DNA of 64,000 nt. It comes from Epinephelus fuscoguttatus (taxonomy: Eukaryota; Chordata; Actinopteri; Perciformes; Serranidae). Made by a program: the position numbers and the translations under genes. The stretch lies in the NCBI RefSeq assembly GCF_011397635.1, contig NC_064769.1, positions 20,043,207-20,107,206 on the forward strand. The letters run 5' to 3'. This document shows, in pieces, positions 12,520 to 24,346 of this stretch. Under the pieces are notes generated by a model, which saw nothing but the letters and a program-made list of their open reading frames with translations, had not been told where the DNA came from and did not search any database. Every line of letters starts with the position of its first letter. Positions within the stretch are counted from its first letter, which is position 1.

Positions 12520-15500
12520 TTAAATCTTTGGTAAGAAAACTTTGAGAGGCTCATTTTCATGCACCTTATCCAGAAAGCCCAGGTTGAAGTAAGGGTACAG
12601 GGTCTCAGTGAAGGTCTCCCTGAAGGTGTAGAGGTGTGTCATGCACTCTGCATTGTAAAAGGACACCAGGCCCCTCTTGTAGTCCAGGTACACTCCGATC
12701 CTGGCCAGTGGCTCCTCCAGGGACAGAACGGTCGGGGGTGAAGTGCCGGCCATGTACTGTATCCCATAAGAGAGGGAGAGAGTCCAGAAGCCGTTGGCAG
12801 GGAGGGCTTTGATGACCCCTTTTCTGGGCACCGACTCTCGGGCCACCCCTACAGTCCAGACTGTGCTGCTGTAGACTTCAATCTCCCAGTAGTGGCGCCC
12901 GTGGGTGAAGCCCTGGCTTCCGAGCAGTGACAGAGCAGCATTGAATCTGTAGGGGTTGTCCTGCACGGTGTGGTTAAAGGTCTGGTAGCGGACACAGGTG
13001 AGGGAGGAGGTCAGGCTGAGCCAAGGGTTGGCCGTGCTGGAGTTGAAGGTGATGGCTGCTGGAACTGAAAGCAGGAAAAGTACAAAACAATGAAGGATTT
13101 GGTGTTGGTTTCTGTATAATTCAGTGCTTGTAGTTTTAAATTTTAAAGTCTCACTTAAAGGTCTTGCATGTGGGATTTAGGGGGATATATTGGCAGAAAA
13201 ATAATGTAATAAGTGTGTTTTCTTTAGTGTATAGTCACCTGAAAATAAGAATCTTTGTGCTTTTGTGACCTTAGACTGAGTTGTTTATATCTACATAGGG
13301 TGTAGGTCTTCGTCTACGGAGATCCCCATGCTTACGAACATTTTGGAGATGGGATGGTGAGGTGGAAGCCTGATTATGGAAACTGTTGAATATTTTTGGT
13401 GTACAGCATTTTTGGCTTTTATCCGTACATTTTTAGCATGGATCCTGCGCATTGTTTTATAAATGAGATCCCAGGTCCGTTTGTTTTGGAGAAGAGAACT
13501 CTGTATATTTTGGCGCCCATTACAATCTTCCCACATGATGAACGCTGAAGGAATTCTACCCAGGAGAGGTTTCAGCTGGTTTCAATCTAGGATCCTCACC
13601 ACTAGATGCCACTAAATCCCCCTAAATCTCACACACTGTTTCTTTATAGTACCTGGGTAAATGCTTCCCTTCATGGATTTCCACACTCTGTACTGCAGGG
13701 GCCCCGCAAACCGACCTTCACACAGACTGGGCGGTGTAAACGCAGGTTTCTCAAACTTCAGCGAAGGCCTGCCAACCAAAGCAAAGTCAGAACAGTGAAG
13801 AAAGAGAATCAAAACAAAACCAATCCAGGACAAAACAGCTGAAGTGTTTCCCACACTCACCTCTGGAGCAGGACTTTGATGCTCTGAAATGAGAGATGGG
13901 AATAAACACAGGATAAGAGAGACAGAGAGTGGTGATTAGTTTTGTTGTATCTGAAAGAGAACGCTTTTTTCCACATTACATCAATGTCTGAGCTCACGCT
14001 ATCCCACCCTGTGGGATCTCCCTGTGGCCCGGGGAAAGTCCCGCAGCCGTGGCCCAGAGTATGGCCCCGTGCCTGAGCTAAACTCCTTATCCTCCAGATC
14101 AACGAGTGACATCACTGGCCTACATCCTGTCTGCACTCACTGCTTAAGTCTTTTGTTATTAGAAAAGAAGCAGCACTGTTAACTTTTTTAACTATTATTT
14201 AAAACATTACTTCAAATAAATGCACACTGACATGATCAACATGCTGAGGACCTTTAAGAATAGAGTGCAAACTTAAGCAGGAAAATGGTCACACCCTTGC
14301 TCAGTTAATTCCTGAATGCTGAAGTTGGAGCCTGTTTAACATTTTGGCACAGACAGGAATAATGTATAAAACTAACTTTCACTCCAAATTGTACCTCCCT
14401 ACTTAGTTTGCCTCCTTTGGGATATAAATAGCTCCGGAAACAAATAAGTTTAAAATACAGACATCAGCATTTCTCGCCTTAATCGTCCCCAGAGCTGACT
14501 CATCATGCTTTTAATAATTTCCAGATGGACTCTATTCATCATGTATGACGTTGAACCTACCCGCAGCAGAGTGAAGGCGTCCTGCTCTTTCAGCTTGTCC
14601 TCTATCTCGTGGAGGGCTCTCTGCAGACGAGAGATCTCCACGCACAGCAGGGCCTTGTGCTCGTCCAGTCGGATCAGCTCCCTGCGCTCTTCCGTCTTCA
14701 GCTTCACCTGCAGGAGCTTCTCCTCCTGGTACAGGAACTGATGCAGGTCGCTGAACTGGGCCTCAATGCGCTGCTTCAGGTCAGCGGTGTGCTCCTGAGT
14801 GGATGGAAGACGATGGGATCACTGGGAGTAACCACTTACAGTAAAAGGGTGGAGGTTTTTGTTTCAGCATTAGGGGGCAAATAATGAAACGGGGTGTGGG
14901 GGTCCCCCTCAGGAACTTTTTGGCATCAAACAATTAATTTCCTGCATTCTGGGGATTTTCCCACGCAATTTTGTGCCTTTTCTACATCAATTTAAGGTGA
15001 AAATGTCTTCAATTTCATCAAAATAAAGCCCTCTTCTACTTTAATGTCTTTATTATGGTGGCGGAGCACATGTTCTAAGCACTGAGCGGGACGTGTCCCC
15101 TGTGGTCCCCCCAAAATCTACACCCATGCCATGTTTTGCTCTTTTGTAGTGTCTTGTGTTTCAGGTAAAATCTGATTTTAAGACACTAAATAGGTCAAAC
15201 CGAACAGTCATAGTCAAGTAGTGATTGCAGTGTGTGCGTTATGATATGTGCGTGCGTTTCCTCTCACCTTGAGCTTTTTAACCTCTTCCTCGGCTTCCCT
15301 GTCATACTGCAGCGCTGTGTTGAGCTCAGCTTTAAGGGAATCCATGGAGCTGTTCAGAGACGCCTGGCGGGATGGAGACACAACATCACTGCATGCTGAC
15401 CTGCTTCTTACTTCAAGTGCAATAACACAACTAGTTTTTTTGAGGTGTTTTGGAGCCAAAACAATCGATAGATGCAGGTTAAAAACTCCATACTCCATAC

Positions 15501-16346
15501 TCCACCACCTGCTGCGATGTTATTTATAACATAGTCAAAGTTAGTTTCCACCAATACAATGAGCATATATACTGTACTATGCACAGAGTAACATATGCAT
15601 GATCCCTGAGATGCATCTTAATGTGTACAACAGAGGAAAACAAACAGTCAGACTTTATGACCGGATAAATTGTGAGATCTTGATGTTCTGCTGAGCTTTT
15701 TTTTACTCACCCTGTACTTCTGTTCAGCCTCCTGAACACACACCATGGTATGATTCCTGTGCTCCTGGGACAAACCACACACCAGACACACCAGCTCCTG
15801 GTCCTCTTCACAGTAAAGCTTCAGCTCCTCTCTGTGTCTGCTGCAGTGTGGGACCGGAGCAGGAGCCCTCTCTGTCACCGCAACATCTGCCAGCCGGGGT
15901 CCAGTCCCGCTCTCCTCCAGACCCTGACAGTAGCTCTCCACTATGTTGGCGACGATGCGGTTTGGCCTGTAGCTTTGCCCGGGGTACACCTTCCTGCACT
16001 GGGGGCAGGAGCCTGTGCCACCTTGACTGGGGCCCCTGGGGCCGGTCCAGTAACCCTCAATGCACGCCTGGCAGAAGGTGTGATCGCAGGGCAAAGACAC
16101 CGGTTGCTTGAAGAGATCCAGGCAGATGGAGCAGGTGAGATCTCTGCTGATTCTGTGTGTATGTGCTGAGCTTTTGGTTACTTTTCCAGCTATGGGCGGC
16201 TGTCGCAGCTTTTCCATCGCTGCACCAAAGTCTCCCTCCTTTGGTTTCCAACTTTTCTTGTCTGGCTTTATCCCCTGGTTTAGTTTCTCCAAGTTCTGCA
16301 GATACACCGTCTGGATTTTCTTCACTTCTTTCTGATTCTTGCTCAT
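12520..16346 (-). CDS. TRIM family E3 ubiquitin ligase (RING, B-box, coiled coil, PRY-SPRY)
   Basis: Minus-strand exons in transcript order: 16346-15711, 15363-15268 (96 nt), 14794-14561 (234 nt), 13883-13861 (23 nt), 13768-13653 (116 nt), 13064-12520. Phases join to 549 residues, and the 96/234/23 nt pattern is classic for SPRY-class TRIMs. Residues 72-117 form a C3HC4 RING (CSIC, LPCDHTFCQAC, CPQC). Residues 168-199 form a B-box2 (CSRH ... CEEDQELVCLVC ... EHRNH). Exons 2-4 encode coiled coil, and PRY-SPRY runs from about 370 to the end (FTHGRHYWEIEV, GVYLDYKRGLVSFYN). Such proteins ubiquitinate targets recognised by SPRY, often in antiviral signalling. The RING starts about 70 residues in, so the true start could differ. 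Fish have hundreds of similar genes, so no symbol is assigned. Confidence 0.9.
13155..13647. mobile_element. MITE filling a TRIM intron
   Basis: The left end reads TTAAAGGTCTTGCATGTGGG then ATTTAGGGGGAT; the right end reads CTAAATCCCCCTAAATCTCA then CACACTGTTTCTTTA, roughly the complement. The family is very common in fish, and a second copy lies at 50530-50890. It occupies about 490 of the 588 bases of the last TRIM intron and ends only about 4-6 bases from the exon-5 splice donor. Confidence 0.65.
14885..15130. repeat. Interspersed repeat in a TRIM intron, related to 30040-30310
   Basis: This stretch aligns by eye with 30040-30310: both contain 'ctgcatt', a 'tctgcatcaattta' / 'tctacatcaattta' block, 'gcatgttctaa' / 'acatgttctaa' and 'acgtgtcccctgtg', then end in 'acacc(c/t)atg'. 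Two diverged copies in the same orientation show a dispersed repeat. The class is not identified. Confidence 0.55.
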
Positions 16347-16556
16347 TCCTTTGCCTTGATTGTTTTCCTTTGTTCTGACTGTACAGCTGGACCTCTACGT
16401 CCTTCCTCTCCTGCAGAGTGTGGCTGCTCTCGTTGGCCTCCAGTCTTCCTGTTGATTGTGGGGAAATGAAGTGGGTGGTGCAGAAGCAGCCACAGCCTCT
16501 CACATCCTCAGCAGATAGTGAGGGGATCTCAATGGGCCCCGCTTTTCCCTGCAGAC

Positions 16557-16564
16557 TGACGTCA
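16557..16564. promoter_or_regulatory. Palindromic CRE-type site upstream of the TRIM gene
   Basis: A perfect TGACGTCA lies about 210 bases upstream of the proposed TRIM start codon on the minus strand. This is the consensus for CREB/ATF factors. Its function here is inferred only from the motif and position. Confidence 0.35.
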
Positions 16565-17533
16565 CATCTTAGTCAGGAAACCGAGGCGGGCCGTTGATAT
16601 TCTATCCTTAGCATGTTTGTTTAGTGGAGTCTGGCCAGTGAGTGCAAGAGAGTCCTGCTTCACTAAACTCATAATCTGTTGTAGAGTAACTGCAGAAAAA
16701 TGTAAATCCATTCGCTGTGACTCTGAGTGTGTGCGTCCAGGCATGTGTGAGTGTGAGACAGAGTGAGACAGAAAGAGACAGCAACAGAAAGTCTGAGCAG
16801 TAACAGATTCCTGCTTCTTTTTATGGTAACACTGTCTGCCCAGTAAGTAATCATTGTTCTTGAAGGGTAAACAAGATCATTAGAAGATTTACACAGAGAG
16901 AGGAGAGCATCCTGCAGGCAGAGAGCTCCACCATGGACAAATACAAATACTGCAGGCATGCTGTGAGTGTCTTTTTCCCCTCATCCAGTTATAGATATTT
17001 ACAGCTTGGTCCCTGAGGGCTGGAACAGCTGTCCAGTTAAGCTAGTTGACTGCTACAAAGAGAAAGAGCCCTGACACATATCAGCACGTGAGTAGTTTAC
17101 ACATTACAGGGTGTTACATGAAGCTAATCACACCGTGCTGCTGTACAGTCAATAGGTACAGACGCCCTGTGATTACACACTGGGACATTATCAAAGGTCA
17201 GGTGAGGGAAAATATGAAATTTGGAAAAACATGTCTGTGTGACAGTAGGAGAGAACAAAATTTACACAAATACAAACATGTAGTGTGTGTGGAGTGTATA
17301 CAGACGATATGAGTCTCTTGTTAAAGGTAGAACTTGTATCTTTGAAAAGTCTGAGACAGCAAGATGATCAGCAGTTAACTTATGTTGTGGACACTACTGA
17401 CATCTGGTGTCCAAACTGAAAATTACACAAAAATAAATTATTATGCAGTCACAGTCGTCCCAAAGGTGGTGATCTCTTGGGTAACTAGACAACCTAAGGC
17501 ATCAGTTAGTAACTAGCGTCTCTGGAAAGAGAG
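16565..17533. other. Upstream region of the TRIM gene
   Basis: No exon or RNA gene is recognised. A block at about 17310-17530 looks like repeat DNA. The foldback element starts at its right edge. Confidence 0.4.
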
Positions 17534-20500
17534 TATGGGGTGCCGTTTGTAAAGTGTCTCACGCTGAAAATAACATCAACATTTTGCCACATTCAGCTTC
17601 AAACAATGTTTAAAAAAGTGTTTTTAACATCACCTTTTACCACATTTACAGCAATATTTGTTAACTTAGAAATATATTAAATAGTTAAATCTTAATATTA
17701 AATGTGGCACCTAAATGTTAAATGTTAAATCTCAATATTAAATCTAAATCTAAATGTTAAATCTAAATGCTAAATCTAAATCTAAATATTAAATGTGGCA
17801 CCTAAATGTTAAATGTTACATCTAAATATTAAATCTAAATATTAAATCTAAATGCTAAATCTAAATCTAAATATAAACGTTAAATCTAAATGCTAAATAT
17901 AAATATAAATGTTAAATCTAAATATTAAATATAAATATAAATCTAAATGTTAAATCTAAATGCTAAATATAAATATAAATGTTAACTGTTAAATCTAAAT
18001 GTTCTGGGTGAAACTAAATATTTAGCTAATATGCAAATTCACACTGCCGGTCACCGGAAGTACCAAAATAAAAGCTCGAGATGGTCAGACTGTGTTTATA
18101 GAATCAAATAACGAATTAAAACCAACTTATCGGGGGAAATGGACAATTGAACATACATTAGCGTGATAATAACTACCTAAAATAACAAGAAACGTGTTTG
18201 GAGAAATTTTATTTGATGTGTACTTTGAGTTGTTAGTGTCCCTTCGGGGGGAATCACCTTGTTCTTTACAAATACTTCCGGGTAGAAAACCAGCGGAGTT
18301 TAGCTACATATATATATATACATGCATATCTCACATTTTTCATGTCACTATATCACCGTTTAGACTAATCTGATGTTTGTAAAGTCTATAAACACAATGA
18401 TCGAACAAACATTACTATCACGTTCTGAAATTAATAACATGGTTATTGTAGATTAGCGGGGCTAGCCGTTAGCTGTTAGCCCAGTTAGAGATGTCTGTAA
18501 TGACTCTAAACTCTAAACGGTCCGTGAAAAAAAAATTTTTTTCCAGCGGATGTCTTAGTTACAACATGATTGAGCTAACTGGAGTAGTTTCATGTCGTAT
18601 CCGACAACGGGAGGCTTTTAACAGATGACGTCCTGATAGCTTTGCTGCTGCAGCCACTGATGCTTTCTAGACATCGTGATTTCCCAAAACTGAATAAATA
18701 CCACACATCGCAACACAAAACTGCTTTGCTAGCTCAATCATGTTGTATCTAAGACATCCGCTGGAAAAAAATATATTTTTTTCACGGACCGTTTAAGAGT
18801 TAATGAGTCATTACAGACACTGCTAACGGGGCTAAGAGCTAACGGTTGTTAGCTTAGCTTAGGTTGTTAATCCCTCTGAAGGGACACTAACAACTCAAAG
18901 TACACATCAAATAAAATTTCTCCAAACATGTTTCTTGTTTGTAGTTATTATCACTCTAATGTATGTTCAAGTGTTCATTTCCCCCGATAAGTTGGTTTTA
19001 ATTCATTATTTGATTCTATAAACACAGTCTGACCAACTCGAGCTTTTATTTTGGTACTTCCGGTGACCGGCAGTGTGAATTTGCATATTAGCTAAATATT
19101 TAGTTTCACCCAGAACATTTAGATATATATTTAGCATTTAGATTTAACATTTAGATTTAGATTTAGATTTAACATTTATATTTATATTTAGCATTTAGAT
19201 TTAGATTTAGATTTAATATTTAGATTTAATATTTAACATTTAGGTGCCACATTTAATATTTAGATTTAACTATTTAATATATTTCTAAGTTACAAATATT
19301 GCTGTAAATGTGGTAAAAGGTGACATTAAAAAATTCACAAAATTATTTAACATCACCTTTTACCACATTTACAGCAATATTTGTTAACTTAGAAATATAT
19401 TAAATAGTTAAATCTAAATATTAAATGTGGCACCTAAATATTAAATCTAAATCTAAATCTAAATGTTAAATCTAAATGCTAAATATGAATATAAATCTAA
19501 ATGTTAAATCTAAATGCTAAATATAAATCTAAATGTTAAATGTTAAATCTAAATGTTCTGGGTGAAACTAAATATTTAGCTAATATGCAAATTCACACTG
19601 CCGGTCACCGGAAGTACCAAAATAAAAGCTCGAGATGGTCAGACTGCGTTTATAGAATCAAATAACGAATTAAAACCAACTTATCGGGGGAAATGAACAC
19701 TTGAACATACATTAGAGTGATAATAACTACCTAAAATAACAAGCTCCGTTGCCGTAACCGTTAGCTCTTAGCCCCGTTAGCAGTGTCTGTAATGACTCAT
19801 TAACTCTTAAACGGTCCGTGAAAAAAATATTTTTTTCCAGCGGATATCTTAGTTACAACATGACTGACCTAGCAAAACAGTTTTGTGTTGCGATGTGAGG
19901 TATTTGTTCAGTTTTGGGAAATCACGATGTCTAGAAAGCATCAGTGGCTGCAGCAGCAGCAAAGCTATCAGGACGTCATCTGTTAAAAGCCTCCCGTTGT
20001 CGGATACGACATGAAACTACTCCAGTTAGCTCAATCATGTTGTAACTAAGACATCCGCTGGAAAAAATATTTTCTTAACGGACCGTTTAGAGTTAATGGG
20101 TCATTACAGACACCGCTAACGGGGCTAACAGCTAACGGCTAGCCCCGCTAATCTACAATAACCATGTTATTAATTTCAGAACGTGATAGTAATGTTTGTT
20201 CAATCATTGTGTTTATAGACTTGACAAACACCAGATTAGTCTAAACGGCGATATAGTGACGTGAAAAATGTGAGATATTCATATATATATGTAGCTAAAC
20301 TCCGCTGGTTTTCTACCCGGAAGTATTTGTAAACAACAAGGTGATTCCCTCCGAAGGGGCACTAATAACTCAAAGTACACATCAAATAAAATTTCTCCAA
20401 ACGCGTTTCTTGTTATTTTAGGTAGTTATTATCACGCTAATGTATGTTCAAGTGTTCATTTCCCCCGATAAGTTGGTTTTAATTCGTTATTTGATTCTAT

Positions 20501-21075
20501 AAACACAGTCTGACCATCTCGAGCTTTTATTTTGGTACTTCCAGTGACCGGCAGTGTGAATTTGCATATTAGCTAAATATTTAGTTTCACCCAGAACATT
20601 TAGATTTAATATTTAATTTAACATTTAGATTTATATTTAGCATTTAGATTTAACATTTAGATTTATATTTAGCATTTAGATTTCACATTTAGATTTAGAT
20701 TCATATTTAATATTTAGATTTAACATTTAGATTTATATTTAGCATTTAGATTTAACATTTATATTTATATTTAACATTTAGATTTAGTATTTAGATTTAA
20801 TATTTAGATTTAGACTTAGCATTTAGATTTAACATTTAGATTTAGATTTAATATTTAAATTTAACATTTAACATTTAGGTGCCACATTTAATATTTAGAT
20901 TTAACTATTTAATATATTTCTAAGTTAACAAATATTGCTGTAATGTGGTAAAAGGTGACATTAAAAAATTCACAATACTTTTTTAAACATTGTTTGAAGC
21001 TAAATGTGGCAAAATGTTGATGTTATTTTCAGCGTGAGCCACTTTACAAACAGCACCCCATAAACGGCTCCCCAT
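17534..21075. mobile_element. Giant foldback element, copy 1 (compound, about 3.5 kb)
   Basis: The left end TATGGGGTGCCGTTTGTAAA recurs inverted at the right end (TTTACAAACAGCACCCCATA at 21043-21062). Inside are long arms containing an AT-rich minisatellite of TAAATCTAAATATTAAA-like units, then 'cactgccggtcaccggaagt', then 'acttatcgggggaaat'. The order is left arm, centre, right arm (to about 19345), a second left arm truncated at its outer end, centre, and a second right arm. It is therefore two palindromic elements fused head to tail with both junction termini lost. The right terminus is duplicated (CCCCA at 21056-21060 and 21070-21074). AAGAGAG flanks both sides (17527-17533 and 21076-21082), a possible 7-bp target duplication. 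No transposase frame is seen. Confidence 0.75.
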
Positions 21076-21082
21076 AAGAGAG

Positions 21083-21420
21083 ACGTTCCCAGCTGGTGGG
21101 TCATTGTCCAGAAGTAGGTACGGATCCTTTCCCAGTGGAACGCAAGTGACTTGCAAATGTGTCAAGTTTATAAATAACATACTTTATTTTTAAGCGCACT
21201 GAATTTCTGGCACAAAGATTTTACTTTGAAGTGCGGTTTTCTGCTGTAGAGCGAGTGACTGACAGCCAGACTCCGCACAACTACCTAACAGAGACAGTAA
21301 AACAGCTTGACGACATGTTCAAATGCGAGTATGATGCTGAACGTATTAAACTATGTGAACCCTGAACTGATGACTGAGGAGAAATCTGGACCCCGCGGCT
21401 GGACCAGTTGGGAACCACTG
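21083..21420. mobile_element. Truncated hAT-like repeat beside foldback copy 1
   Basis: It starts with a damaged end (GTTCCCAGCTGGTGGGTCA) and finishes with ACCAGTTGGGAACCACTG, the inverted terminus of a common fish element. A longer relative with both ends is at 41033-41865. No coding sequence remains. Confidence 0.6.
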
Positions 21421-23810
21421 GCCTAAATAACGCTATAAATTTAGGTTACAATTTTGTGAGGGAGAAACTGTCTTGGCCAATTTTGAAGTCTCGCTAAACT
21501 TGAGAGGGCTTGCTTCCAGTAAATGTTTTGTTCCTTATAATCAGTGTACTACTTCAAATTAAAGCTATATGTCTTTCATTTAAGGGCAATGAATCTGCTA
21601 ACATGTTTAGACCTAGACACATAACACATTTATACAGGATTGTTGTGGATCTTATTAGTCTCTGCACATCAGGTTATTAGTAACATTAATCACAAACCAT
21701 GAAACCAAAGCATAGCAGTACGCAATTCCTTAGTAGCTTTCACCTAGCCTATATATTTTAACAGCATTATAGAATTCCTAAAATTCAATCATGGCTTTCG
21801 GTTTTGGTGCCACCCCAAATGTCAGTGGCTCCATCTGGCTACCCCCATGAAAAATTTCTGGGGGGCACTGCTGCCTGAAGCTCAGAAATCAGGAGGGAAA
21901 TACATGAGATAGTAGATAATGGAAAGCAAATGAAAATCAATTGTTATATCTTTGCGTGCATTGTGTTGTCATTCTCCAACCACACACCCTCAAGGTGTGC
22001 ACTGCAGAACATTACATGTAGAAATACTACCTACCCTGTTGCAGCACACTTCATTGAGGCTGGGCACGGAGAAAGTGACTTGTCCTAGACGAGGAGGCAA
22101 CCTTGATAGTTTGTTGTTAAATAGAGAGGCTTTTTGGATCTATTCCTGAAATACCCTTGTCCCTAATGGCCTTAATGTTGATTTTGACTTTGCATAGAGA
22201 TCATCGTCTTCAGTACAGATAAATCTGTCTTTGTCCTTAACTTTTTCTACTTCTCCTCTTTTTCGTCAGTAGCATTAATTTTCTTTATGGAAAATTATTT
22301 TTTTCTACACTGACATGTTTCTTCTATACAAAATAGTCTAATATTTGTCTGTTTAAAAAATCATAAATACCACTACTACTGACTGTCTCTGCTGAGACAT
22401 TTATGTCAACACCTTTAGGCCTCCTCCGTATAGGTGCTCAGTGGGAGCCAGTGATTTTTGGTTTTTCCTTTAAAAATAATGTCTCTCCTAATATTATTCA
22501 TATTACACTTAGCTTTTTTCCTGTTTTATATGGAGGCTTTTGTTAAACATCATGTAGCTTAACATATCGTGAAATATATTGTGCCTTTCTAATTTTTGCA
22601 TGTATATATTTTTTGGTACACTGTACATTTGAACCTGTTGATCAAATTGCTCTAATGTGACTTTTAAATTACATATAAACAAGTGGTTATTTGCTTCTCC
22701 TGCAATATGTAAGTATAAATGAGGACAATCCTCCCCATGATAGAGCACACCCATGTCCTGTCCTCTATTTAATGTGTGTTGAGCTGTTCTGTATCTAAAT
22801 ACCCTGAAGAAGATTGTCATGTTGAAATCTTGGTGAATTATTAAAATATTTTTGCTTTGTGGCTACAATTGTGCAGCTATCTTCATGCACATCATTCTCC
22901 AGCCAAAAGCTCCCACAAATTTTTTCCACACAGACCTACAGTATGAGGCAAAGATGGTGACCATGGCTGACAGAAAGATGAGGAGCTGATGTGTGTGGGA
23001 GCAGGTACGCATAAATCTGTGAAGAGATGAGGCATGTGTGACAGCAGTAATGGCTCCAGCAGTAGATCACCTCCGTCTCTTCTGCCACGATGATTGCAGA
23101 TGTGCTGCAGATGTGTCTGAGGAGCTCCACTGTGAGTCTGTGGTGTTGGAGAGCCTTAAACGCTGTCTGTGGAGCTTAACATTAACAGGTATGACGCCCC
23201 AAGATCCACCTGTTAATTGGAAGATTGAGAAAGCAATCAAACTTGCAACTCTTTCTCCCCTATTATCCCTCCTGTCACCTTCTGTGTTCTTATCACATTT
23301 AAAACTGTAAATTAAATCAGGTCAGACGTGGTGTATGTGTTGTATTTCTCATGATGTGCAGTGACTGGAATATTAAAGGCAATAAGAAAGAGGCAATGTG
23401 ACATGAAACTTTTATCTGCTGTGTTCCACATTCACTGCAGTTTTAGTGTAAAATAAGTTAATTGATGTCACTCAGTGTAATTAACCTGTAACCTTCAGTG
23501 GTCTCTAATAAAAATGACCATCTTCAGACCTGCACACACGTAATTAACACAGGAGGCAGATTAGGGTAGTTGAGTTAATTAAAAGGCTGAAATACTGTGG
23601 CATTAGGATTCCTGTAAACCTCATGGGCCAGGGGAGGTTTGAGTGGGGCGCAGGTAGCATGAGGGGAAGTGAGGAGGTTACTGTTATGTGTTGACTAAAA
23701 TGCAAGCAGTGCCATTCATTCATTCATTCAGCACCCTTAGCAAGATTCACTTGTACCCCTAACCTATTGGGTCAATGACTCATTATCAGTTATTTCACTT
23801 TTCTTTTTTG
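21421..23810. other. Gene-free intergenic DNA
   Basis: No exon with supporting splice sites or family similarity is found. An open frame on the minus strand at 22509-22820 (103 residues) has no recognisable domain and lies in AT-rich DNA. I see no RNA gene. Confidence 0.4.
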
Positions 23811-23811
23811 T

Positions 23812-24310
23812 CAGGGGTCGAGTGCAGACCCAAATGCAGCACACTGAGGCAGGCAGACAGTTGGTGATGACTTTTATTGCTCACACAGATATGCAAAAGT
23901 TCAGTGGTCTTTGAGTTAAGCTTGCTTGTAGTGGAGTGAAGTCTGCTGTAGCTAGCCAAACCAGGAGAACTGAGGTAAGCAGGTTTGGTGCTGGACCATG
24001 CAGCCACAGAGCCAAGCAGACGGGAACCAGGAAGGGAGCAGACAGGATCGGTACTGAGGAATCAAGCCACGAGTGAACGCTGGAATGTCTTGCGTGTAGT
24101 CCAAAAAAAAAACAATCTGGCAAAGCGCGCGCGCGCGCGTGTGCTGGAGAGGCTTTTATACCACGCTGATGGCTGATGAGCTGCAGCTGTGGAGGCAGGT
24201 GAGAGGAGTTGTCTTGATGAGAGGGGCATGGCTGGCCAGCAGGGTGCAGGTGAATGGAAATGTACCAGGAGCAGGTGAGGGAGAGGAGCAGCTTTTTTCA
24301 AAAGATAATT
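23812..24310. repeat. Teleost interspersed repeat with a (GC)n tract
   Basis: The block beginning 'gtcgagtgcagacccaaatg' and including 'tgatgacttttattgctcac' resembles an abundant fish repeat often annotated as retroelement-derived. An alternating GC tract is at 24125-24139. It ends in the hairpin at 24294-24346. The class is uncertain. Confidence 0.4.
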
Positions 24311-24346
24311 TACAATTCATCCAAAATAAGATTATCTTTTGAAAAA
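24294..24346. repeat. Perfect 16-bp hairpin
   Basis: TTTTTCAAAAGATAAT (24294-24309) is followed after 21 bases by its exact complement ATTATCTTTTGAAAAA (24331-24346). It may be the terminus of the adjacent repeat. No function is assigned. Confidence 0.6.

Noticed and set aside
22509-22820. 103-residue open frame on the minus strand
   Set aside because: No recognisable domain, AT-rich context and no splice or promoter support.
23038-23310. 90-residue plus-strand open frame
   Set aside because: No similarity to a known family by eye, no clear splice sites and ordinary codon composition.
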